Below, one piece after another: positions 16,524-23,008 of a DNA stretch of 23,996 bases. The notes under the pieces are model-generated. The model searched no databases and was not told the origin of the DNA. It worked only from the letters and a program-made list of their open reading frames with translations. A program made the position numbers and the translations under genes. The stretch comes from Candidatus Marinamargulisbacteria bacterium SCGC AAA071-K20 (GTDB taxonomy: Bacteria; Margulisbacteria; Marinamargulisbacteria; GCA-2716485; AAA071-K20). The stretch is taken from positions 1 through 23,996 of the forward strand of contig QFBU01000020.1 in assembly GCA_003265975.1 (NCBI GenBank), written 5' to 3'. Every line of letters starts with the position of its first letter. The first letter of the stretch is position 1.

Positions 16524-17690
16524 TTACTTAACCGACCGAATTAACTTCTGAATAGTCTCGTTTTCAGGGTCAAGTTGCCGAGCGACTTCCCACGACTCAA
16601 GCGCCAATCCAGGGGCATCCATTTTGTAGTAAATAGACCCCATACGCATATAAAGCATCGCCGAATTCTTTTCGATTCTCACGGCTTTCGAAATATACCC
16701 AAGAGCTTTTTTGTATTGCCGGTTGCTATAAGCGTCAAACGACTTAGAATATAAGTCCATCACCAATTCATCTTTTTTCTGTTTGTAATCTTCGCTGTTG
16801 GGCTTCATTTTAAGGTCAATCGCTTTGCCTACATCTTCTGTTAATCGTTGTACATCAGCTTCTAACATGGTGCGAGTTACGCGTAGCTTTTCAATTTCTA
16901 ACTCATATTCAAGTTTCAACGCATCCAGATTTTTATTATGTCGTCTAAGGCTTTTTTCGACACGTTTAACTTCTTCAACTTTTTTGTAGTAACCAGTCTT
17001 TCGATTATATCGATAGTTAAAAGCGAATGAAATAAACTGAGTAGGTGCAAAATTATATTCTTCATTGGTTTCAGCCTTACCAAGTTGAGTATAGGCAAGT
17101 GCAAAGTCTGTATTAGGACCGGTTTCAAACCTAAACCCGGCATTAATGTCCTTCCCGTCATGTTCGATCATGTACCGAGTCCCCAAAAAGCGGACTTCAA
17201 GTCCACCAAATGGCGTTTGGTTTTCTTCAATAAAAATAGTCTCAAACCCTTCTCCACCTATACCAAAATGCAGTTTAAATGGCCCAAGTGCTAAATAACT
17301 AGTGAGGTAAGGCGAGTATGTATTGTGTTGGTTGTCTGGGTATTCTTGTTGGCTAGACACCGACTCTTTACTCTTAATATTTCTGATACCAGTGGCTACG
17401 CCTAAATTCTTAAATTTATAAAAAGTAGTGTGTATATTAAATACAACATTGTCTTGATTCAAATAAGTCATCCCAAATTTGAACCGGTCGGTAGGCGAGT
17501 AGTTAAGCATATAATCAAAGTCATATTGATAGTCTTTGTCTGCAGAAATCGCCGTTCCAAATTCAATATCACCTGGACGAAAGTCTTCGGCCACAGGCAC
17601 ATTAATTAGTGTAGAAAAATGTCCAAAAGGGTTTGCCACTAAACTGGTACAAACCAAACAGAATAAACACAGCCGTGTGACTATTTTCAT
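16524..17690 (-). CDS. Predicted outer-membrane beta-barrel, coiled-coil and TPR protein (second of a pair)
   Basis: A 388-residue exported protein: signal peptide (about 1-19, SLVA before Asn); residues 20-228 alternating aromatic/polar beta-strands with many Tyr, Phe, Gly and Asn, as in an outer-membrane barrel; a charged coiled coil (about 235-292); and two TPR units (about 313-385, with SAMLYMRMGSIYYKM and ALESWEVARQLDPEN). It has the same architecture as the upstream gene product and similar TPR ends, so the two are probably paralogues. ATG 17690 overlaps the upstream stop by 4 bp (ATGA). It is the last gene of the flagellar-motor-like operon, and the barrel would place its coiled coil and TPR in the periplasm facing MotB. 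Barrel formation is inferred. Confidence 0.72.
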   Translation of the reverse strand: MKIVTRLCLFCLVCTSLVANPFGHFSTLINVPVAEDFRPGDIEFGTAISADKDYQYDFDYMLNYSPTDRFKFGMTYLNQDNVVFNIHTTFYKFKNLGVATGIRNIKSKESVSSQQEYPDNQHNTYSPYLTSYLALGPFKLHFGIGGEGFETIFIEENQTPFGGLEVRFLGTRYMIEHDGKDINAGFRFETGPNTDFALAYTQLGKAETNEEYNFAPTQFISFAFNYRYNRKTGYYKKVEEVKRVEKSLRRHNKNLDALKLEYELEIEKLRVTRTMLEADVQRLTEDVGKAIDLKMKPNSEDYKQKKDELVMDLYSKSFDAYSNRQYKKALGYISKAVRIEKNSAMLYMRMGSIYYKMDAPGLALESWEVARQLDPENETIQKLIRSVK

Positions 17691-18871
17691 TGATCAAGCT
17701 CAGGACTTGGTAGTGGTCGCTGGTCTGGCAACTGTTTAACAAAGCGTTTTAACTCTAAATTATCAGGATCTATTTTTATTGCCATTTCCCAATAACGTCT
17801 AGCGTTGTCAAAGTCTTTTAACTGAAAGTAAATAGACCCCAATCTCTTATAAGCAGTAGACGAATGAGGCATGATTTCGGTAACCGTTTTGTATTCGCCA
17901 AGCGCTTCTTGATAGTTTCCTGCATAATAAGCTTCTAAGCCTTTTTGCATATGCATAAACGCACGCTTTATGGGCAGTCGTTCGCTTTTCTTGTTTTTCC
18001 CATTCATCGCATCAATCATAGATTTTTGTAGATCTTCTAAGAACTGACTACCTCTAACAAGCGACTCTAATTCGTCTTGCTGTTCTAATCTAGACATTCT
18101 AAACTCAACGTCGCTCATAGCCGAATTAAACTCTTTCTTAGTAACGAGAGACTCACGAATGCTATCAAGTATATTAGTTGAATAACTAATACCAACAGAA
18201 AACAAACGATCCACACGCTCACTAACCGCATTAACAGGTTTTCCTGTCTGCCAAGAAAAATACAAATTGGCGTGCTTAAAGTTATATTTCAATCCAACAT
18301 TGGTAGCTTTTCCATTCCACTCCGCTGCCATGGTTCCAAATAAGAATCGTTTTTCAAGTCCAAATAGTATAAGTGCTTGAGTAGGGTTCATCATGTCATT
18401 TGCTACTCCAAGATGATATCCACTTCCAGTGATAGGCGAATTAATGGAGTAAACCATAAAAAGATTCATCACTAAGTAATTCGTTTTATTCTCCTCATCT
18501 AATAAGGTCACATTTTTCCAACCTAGGTTTTTAACTCCCAGCCCAAAATTATGGTGTGTTTTTTTCTTGCTAGTTCTAGAAAAAACGCTGGCATGAAAAT
18601 TATGATAACTACTCATATTATTGTTAACAATAAGATCATATTCAAAGTTATTGGTAAGTGCGGTACGTAAAAAGAAACTAGGATTTAAGTACTGTACCTT
18701 GTCGCCTGTAGTCCCGCTTTGGCCTTTTAGTTCGTAATCAAAAAAAGTACCAAATTCAACGTAACCTATTTTTTGCATGTACGCAGAAGGTACAGTGATC
18801 AGCTCGTTGGACCCTTCATAAGCCCACACTGGCAATGTTAATAATAAAAAAAGTGTTAGTGCTCGTTTCAC
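17687..18871 (-). CDS. Predicted outer-membrane beta-barrel, coiled-coil and TPR protein (first of a pair)
   Basis: A 394-residue exported protein: signal peptide (about 1-17, ending PVWA); residues 19-232 of beta-barrel-like alternation, beginning GSNELITVPSAYMQKIGYVEFG; a coiled coil (about 244-290, TKKEFNSAMSDVEFRMSRLE); and two TPR units (about 312-382, with YYAGNYQEALGEYKTVTEI and AYKRLGSIYFQLKDFDNARRYW). The tail is Pro-rich (PLPSPELDQ). It starts at GTG 18871, whose G is the last base of the upstream TAG stop, so translation is coupled. Together with its paralogue it is the obvious candidate for linking the motor to the outer membrane, an inference from signal peptide, fold pattern and operon position. 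Confidence 0.72.
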   Translation of the reverse strand: MKRALTLFLLLTLPVWAYEGSNELITVPSAYMQKIGYVEFGTFFDYELKGQSGTTGDKVQYLNPSFFLRTALTNNFEYDLIVNNNMSSYHNFHASVFSRTSKKKTHHNFGLGVKNLGWKNVTLLDEENKTNYLVMNLFMVYSINSPITGSGYHLGVANDMMNPTQALILFGLEKRFLFGTMAAEWNGKATNVGLKYNFKHANLYFSWQTGKPVNAVSERVDRLFSVGISYSTNILDSIRESLVTKKEFNSAMSDVEFRMSRLEQQDELESLVRGSQFLEDLQKSMIDAMNGKNKKSERLPIKRAFMHMQKGLEAYYAGNYQEALGEYKTVTEIMPHSSTAYKRLGSIYFQLKDFDNARRYWEMAIKIDPDNLELKRFVKQLPDQRPLPSPELDQ

Positions 18872-19374
18872 TATTGCCCAGACCTTTGTGCACTGCAGAT
18901 ATAAACAGACCCTATAGACTTTTCGCCCAAAAAGCAGGCTGCCTTTAATTGATAAACCAATTGCTCTTTAAAAAATGGTTGAGACTGATTTTCAGTACTT
19001 TCAGAGCGTAACAGAGTCACGTCTTTTCCAAGCGTTGTATAGTGACGTTTAATTCCTTCAAAAAATGCAGTGACAAAAAACGACTCGGCTTCTGTAAATA
19101 ATTTCTGAGGCCTTGTTTCAATATGTCCATCGCCACCCAACATTCTATTTGAAAGTGCATAAATAATTTTGGCATCCGTTAAAATAAAGTAACGTTCTTG
19201 ATGGTATTCAAATAAGGCTGACACAAATAATTTAGGAAACTCAGCTGCACAAATTTCAAAAGGTTGCTCTTTGCCCTGATCAGACACAGTCGTGAATGCT
19301 GATTTAAGTTCATTTGAAACATCCATAGCAAAATCTAGTAATAACTGTTTGTGAAAAAGTAAAAAGTTAATCAT
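18871..19374 (-). CDS. FliM-like protein reduced to the rotor middle domain
   Basis: A 167-residue protein. Residues 50-160 follow the pattern of the FliM middle (CheC-like) domain: YFILTDAKIIYALSNRMLGGDG matches the strand-helix and FGGxG loop, then KLFTEAESFFVTAFFEGIKRHY matches the T-x2-E helix that follows. Missing compared with FliM (about 330 residues) are the N-terminal CheY-binding EIDALL-type motif and the C-terminal FliN-like SpoA domain. In flagella the middle domain joins FliG to the rest of the C-ring. ATG 19374 overlaps the motB stop by 4 bp. The homology is by eye and distant; another CheC/CheX-type protein is the main alternative, but the neighbours FliG and FliF favour FliM. 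Confidence 0.68.
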   Translation of the reverse strand: MINFLLFHKQLLLDFAMDVSNELKSAFTTVSDQGKEQPFEICAAEFPKLFVSALFEYHQERYFILTDAKIIYALSNRMLGGDGHIETRPQKLFTEAESFFVTAFFEGIKRHYTTLGKDVTLLRSESTENQSQPFFKEQLVYQLKAACFLGEKSIGSVYICSAQRSGQ

Positions 19375-20048
19375 GGGTTTATCTCCTCTAAAATATGCGT
19401 GTCCATATTTGGCTCAAGTGTAATTCTAATACGTCTATTTCGAGCTCTATTTTCAGAACTATCGTTAGGTACCAATGGGCGATAAGGCCCATACCCAACA
19501 ATTTTCATGCGTTTAGGGTTTAGTTCGTTCCTCTGTAAATATCGCGCAACAGACGCCGCTCTAGACGTCGAGAGCTCCCAGTTTGACGGGAACTCAACGG
19601 TATTAATAGGCACGTCGTCGGTATGTCCCTCAACCACTACGAACCCCTGATTTTTCTTAAAAATTTCAGTCATAGTACCAAGTAGTGGCTTAATCTCGTC
19701 TTTTAGTTCAGCAGACCCTGTATTAAAGGCCACCTGAGTGCCCAGTCGTATATCTAAATAATCATCTACTTGTGATACAAATACCATTTCATTTAGTCCT
19801 TGTTCATTAATCATTTCAATCAACGATGCCGTCATTGCCTGTAACTGTTCTTGCTTGGCTTCGTAGCTTGACTGAGTACTTGGCCCAGTTTGAATACTAA
19901 ATTGCTCGTTTAACGAGTCCTTTGCCTGTAAAAATTTTGATATATCCAGTTTCGAAATTGAAAAAAGATATATAAAAAATACCAATAAAAGCGTGATCAT
20001 GTCCGCCCAAAAAATTATATAGTCGTTATTACTTCCTCTTCTAAGCAT
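19371..20048 (-). CDS. motB: Stator protein MotB
   Basis: A 225-residue protein: a short basic N-terminus, one membrane helix (about 12-31) with an Asp at residue 16 (FWADMITLLLVFF), the position of the ion-binding aspartate of MotB, a periplasmic linker, and an OmpA-type peptidoglycan-binding domain (about 95-213) with GHTDDVPI, NWELSTSRAASVARYL and NRARNRRIRI. I chose ATG 20048 because it overlaps the motA stop as ATGCTTAG, an 8-bp overlap like the two earlier junctions. A longer form from TTG 20084 is possible but has no ribosome site at proper spacing. With MotA it forms an ion-driven stator anchored to the cell wall. Confidence 0.92.
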   Translation of the reverse strand: MLRRGSNNDYIIFWADMITLLLVFFIYLFSISKLDISKFLQAKDSLNEQFSIQTGPSTQSSYEAKQEQLQAMTASLIEMINEQGLNEMVFVSQVDDYLDIRLGTQVAFNTGSAELKDEIKPLLGTMTEIFKKNQGFVVVEGHTDDVPINTVEFPSNWELSTSRAASVARYLQRNELNPKRMKIVGYGPYRPLVPNDSSENRARNRRIRITLEPNMDTHILEEINP

Positions 20049-20841
20049 TTTTCTTTGCGGATGGCTTTTGTTTACTATCTCCAACCTTTTTACGTTCTTT
20101 GTCTGGTAAGCACATCGTCATTTTTTCAAACACCATATAGTTGGTTTCGTTATTAGCCATGGCGTAAATACCTTCAATATACATTTTTTTCTGAACCACT
20201 TCTTCGTTACTTACAATTCTCAATCGTCCTGCCAGTGGCAAAAATATTAAATTGGCTAACAAAATTCCATAGAAAGTAGTGACAAGCGCAGTAGACATGC
20301 TCGGCCCCAAGTTTTCAGGGTTTTCAAGTTCAGAGAGCAGCATAACCAATCCTATTAAGGTTCCCATAAATCCAAATCCAGGAGCGTACTGTGCCATAGT
20401 GTCAAAAAAGTGGATCCCCTGTTCGTGTCTAATTTCAATAAAAGACAAATTCTTTTCTAACATGTTTTTAATTTCATCAGGATCAACATTATCTATTAAA
20501 AGTTCCAGCCCATGTTTTAAAAAGTGGTCATTAATTTTTGGGAGTTCTTTTTCTAATGCTAAACGGGATTCCTGGCGATATGTATTTGAAAGTTTCATAA
20601 TGTGATCGATATCTTTTTTATAGTTAATAGCCGACGGTTTAAAGACAACCTTAAGCCGACCATATAATTTAAATAACTGTGTTACCGGAAAATGAACCAG
20701 CGTGGCACAAACAGTTCCACCTAATACGATTAACATAGACGCCGGATGATAAAATAATTTCATACCCGTTTCTATTCCAATAGCCGTTAGAAGTAAGTAA
20801 CATCCAGAAATAATCCCTATAAATACTGATACATCAATCAT
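20041..20841 (-). CDS. motA: Stator protein MotA
   Basis: A 266-residue inner-membrane protein with four membrane helices (about 3-22, 34-52, 150-171, 186-204) and a large cytoplasmic loop that in flagella contacts FliG. The helix-3 signature APGFGFMGTLIGLVMLL (from residue 153) and the Pro in FLPLAGRL (202) match the conserved MotA prolines. The ATG at 20841 is preferred over one 18 bases earlier: AGGAGA lies 8 bases before it, MIDVSVFIG is a typical MotA start, and it overlaps the fliG stop by 8 bp (ATGATTGA). The Lys-rich C-terminal tail (KKVGDSKQKPSAKK) is not part of the core fold. ExbB/TolQ relatives are excluded by four helices and the adjacent MotB. Confidence 0.92.
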   Translation of the reverse strand: MIDVSVFIGIISGCYLLLTAIGIETGMKLFYHPASMLIVLGGTVCATLVHFPVTQLFKLYGRLKVVFKPSAINYKKDIDHIMKLSNTYRQESRLALEKELPKINDHFLKHGLELLIDNVDPDEIKNMLEKNLSFIEIRHEQGIHFFDTMAQYAPGFGFMGTLIGLVMLLSELENPENLGPSMSTALVTTFYGILLANLIFLPLAGRLRIVSNEEVVQKKMYIEGIYAMANNETNYMVFEKMTMCLPDKERKKVGDSKQKPSAKKNA

Positions 20842-21871
20842 GGCTGTTTTTCTCCTCATTTAACTCAATATTTAATTTTAGTGATGCTTTTTTTATTGAC
20901 GAAAGAGCCCCTATCTTTCCATTTTTCTCAAGTTGTCTAGCTAAACTAACAACCAAATGTTGAGCTTGTTGTATGTCTTTTTGATCTGGGTCTTTAATCA
21001 TTGCAATTTCTTCATCTAAAATAGACTGAAGACGTGCCGATACATTTACCTTAACCAATTCTTGAGTGGCGTTACTACTGGCCACCAATGCCATTGCTAA
21101 GTCTGGCATAGACTCTATTTCATAAAGGATAGTTTGTAAGTCTTCTTCTGGTATTGCAACAAGATCGTCAAAGGTAAGCATTCTTGATTTGATTTGATCA
21201 GCCACAGATTTCTGTGAACGATCAAGGTAAGTCATAATATCTGCTCTATCGGTGTCATTCATCAACTCAAAACTTCTAGCCAGTTTGTCTACTGGTGAGT
21301 CAACGTCTTTAGATTTTTCTTTTTGATCATTAAAGTAATCACTGATGTGATAGTGTAAATTCCACATTAATCGCATAGACGGAATGTCGGTTTTTAGTAA
21401 GCTCTCAGAAATAATAATAACCCGCTCTTTAGACAGCTTAGAAAGCACTTGAGAGACAGACTCTTCGTCCATAAACGTTAAAATAGCGGCTACCAGCTGG
21501 GGTGATTCCGCTTCTAAAAAAGGAAGTAATTTGTCTTCAGGAACACGTTTCATAAAACTAAAGAGCTCAGACTTTTTATCAAATAATAATCTGCCACCAC
21601 CACCATTAAAGGTATTTTTATAGATGGCATTAGGAATAGTCTTCCCACCGTAAAATTCTTTGTCACCGTCCATAATGGCGTGAAACTCTTGTATGACTTC
21701 GTCGGAGTCCTGTGAGTCTACTACTTGTAACGCAGACATCTCATGCAAAATATCTTTAGACACTTCTTCGCCTAATAGGTCGAATACTTTTTGAGAGGCC
21801 CCAGGAGACTCCATCTCAATATTCATCATAAATATAGCTACCTTTTTTAAGGCATTTGAAGTCTTACTCAT
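20834..21871 (-). CDS. fliG: Flagellar rotor protein FliG (FliG-like)
   Basis: A 345-residue protein, the usual FliG length, with all three domains. The N-terminal part (about 1-95) would bind the FliF tail. The middle domain has ESPQLVAAILTFM, the counterpart of the EHPQ motif. The C-terminal torque domain (about 225-330) has RMLTFDDLV and ends VVSLARQLEKNGKI. Aligned by eye to E. coli FliG, Arg281 is kept and Asp288/Asp289 are Glu-Glu, whereas Lys264 is Val and Arg297 is Asp. The Gly-Gly hinge before the C-terminal domain is not evident. It starts at ATG 21871 with AAAGGG upstream and overlaps the FliF gene stop by 8 bp (ATGAGTAA). It probably forms the rotor track for MotAB. Confidence 0.88.
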   Translation of the reverse strand: MSKTSNALKKVAIFMMNIEMESPGASQKVFDLLGEEVSKDILHEMSALQVVDSQDSDEVIQEFHAIMDGDKEFYGGKTIPNAIYKNTFNGGGGRLLFDKKSELFSFMKRVPEDKLLPFLEAESPQLVAAILTFMDEESVSQVLSKLSKERVIIISESLLKTDIPSMRLMWNLHYHISDYFNDQKEKSKDVDSPVDKLARSFELMNDTDRADIMTYLDRSQKSVADQIKSRMLTFDDLVAIPEEDLQTILYEIESMPDLAMALVASSNATQELVKVNVSARLQSILDEEIAMIKDPDQKDIQQAQHLVVSLARQLEKNGKIGALSSIKKASLKLNIELNEEKNSHD

Positions 21872-22961
21872 TTTCTTTATCCCTTTGCCCTGTTGATGTT
21901 AATAAACCTAAGATGGTGTGGGCCAATGCTTGTGGTTTGGTTTCGGCAATCACAGAAAGTTCGGTTCGTTGTTTCTTGATACGTAATTTACGACGCTCAA
22001 TTTCGAGTTGTTGTTTTTCTTCCAGCACTTTGTGTTCTTCTTCTACTTTAAGAATTCTGTCTTTACGACGTCTGAAATAGGCCGTAATTAGGCCAAAGCA
22101 GGCGACAATAGTTAACCAAATAAGACAGAGTGTAATAATGATCAGATCATATTTAACAAAGAAAGCTTGAATACTACTAAAGGCCTCAGTGTGTCTAAAC
22201 AGGAACCGTTGGAAAACAAAAAAGGTCCCCTGAAAATACTCGTATTCAACTTGTATAATGTCATCACGACTAATCTGAAATCCAATACTATTTTTAATAT
22301 AAGACTCGAGTCCTTCTTTAGACAGAGGCCTAAGTTTAGCGGTCGTTTCGTCAATAACAATTTGTATCCGTAATTGGTCAATTTTAGTTTTAGACTGTGC
22401 TGTCACTTCTTTTCTTTGATTGTAATAAACTTCTTCAGTTTCTTTAGAAATAGAAAATTCAGGCTCACCATCATCACCTGAGGCTAGCTCTTGCGCTAAG
22501 CTTGGGTTGGCAGCCAATTCGTCCATGCTCGGAAAGCCAGGTAATCGTTCAGTTGGAGGTCCAGATCCCTCACTTACAAGTCCTGGGAGATCTAAGTCTT
22601 GTTGCTGTAATTTGTTTAGAAGGCCAAACGAAGGACGTCCACTAAACACTTCTCCCAAATTACCATCGTAGTCTTCTTTTCGAATAGACTTGGCTTGTTT
22701 AGGATCTAGTTCAATAGACTCCGTTTTTTTATGGTCAGGAGAGATCACCTTAACGGCTACAAAAAAAGCTTTTTTGGAATAGAATTTAGAAAGAAGCGAC
22801 TCAATACTTGCTTTAAGTTTTTCTTCGTGACGTTCTTCAAAGGTGAGTGTTGTGGTATCTACTTTTGTTTGAAATATAGGACTATTTCCAAGCATCCAAA
22901 TGCCTAGAAGAATAAAGATTCCAAGAAGTACTGTTTTAAAAATAGACTGTTTTTCACTCAT
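21864..22961 (-). CDS. fliF: Shortened FliF-like ring protein lacking RBM1 and RBM2
   Basis: A 365-residue protein, against about 550 for FliF. N-terminal membrane helix (about 8-25); first half of ring-building motif 3 (about 46-95, SLLSKFYSKKAFFVAVKV then ELDP); a Pro/Gly/Leu-rich linker (about 100-165); second half of RBM3 (about 171-240, with YYNQRKEVTAQ and KNSIGFQISRDDIIQVEYEYF, both typical of FliF); second membrane helix (about 271-295); a charged helix; and a tail PQALAHTILGLL like the FliG-binding end of FliF. RBM1 and RBM2, which in flagella and injectisomes surround the export gate, are absent without any frameshift. ATG 22961 has AAAAAGG 8 bases upstream. First gene of the motor-like operon. 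Confidence 0.82.
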   Translation of the reverse strand: MSEKQSIFKTVLLGIFILLGIWMLGNSPIFQTKVDTTTLTFEERHEEKLKASIESLLSKFYSKKAFFVAVKVISPDHKKTESIELDPKQAKSIRKEDYDGNLGEVFSGRPSFGLLNKLQQQDLDLPGLVSEGSGPPTERLPGFPSMDELAANPSLAQELASGDDGEPEFSISKETEEVYYNQRKEVTAQSKTKIDQLRIQIVIDETTAKLRPLSKEGLESYIKNSIGFQISRDDIIQVEYEYFQGTFFVFQRFLFRHTEAFSSIQAFFVKYDLIIITLCLIWLTIVACFGLITAYFRRRKDRILKVEEEHKVLEEKQQLEIERRKLRIKKQRTELSVIAETKPQALAHTILGLLTSTGQRDKENE

Positions 22962-23008
22962 AATAACTACCTTTTTTATTTCCCGTAATATACGTTTTCA
23001 AACATGCC

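Noticed and set aside
20049..20084. motB extension from TTG 20084
   Set aside because: The extra 12 residues overlap motA by 44 bp, the TTG has a purine run too close to serve as a ribosome site, and ATG 20048 gives the same overlap geometry as the other junctions.
20041..20841. ExbB/TolQ energiser instead of MotA
   Set aside because: Four membrane helices, MotA proline signatures, and an adjacent MotB with an OmpA-type peptidoglycan domain and FliG rule this out.
20041..20859. motA start at 20859
   Set aside because: The ATG at 20841 has a proper ribosome site, gives a typical MotA N-terminus and reproduces the 8-bp overlap seen at neighbouring junctions.
16524..22961. A Zorya-type phage-defence system, because of MotA/MotB-like proteins
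   Set aside because: Zorya pairs a MotAB-like complex with cytoplasmic helicase/nuclease effectors (ZorC/D/E). Here the partners are FliF, FliG, FliM-like and exported TPR proteins, so a flagellum-derived motor fits better.
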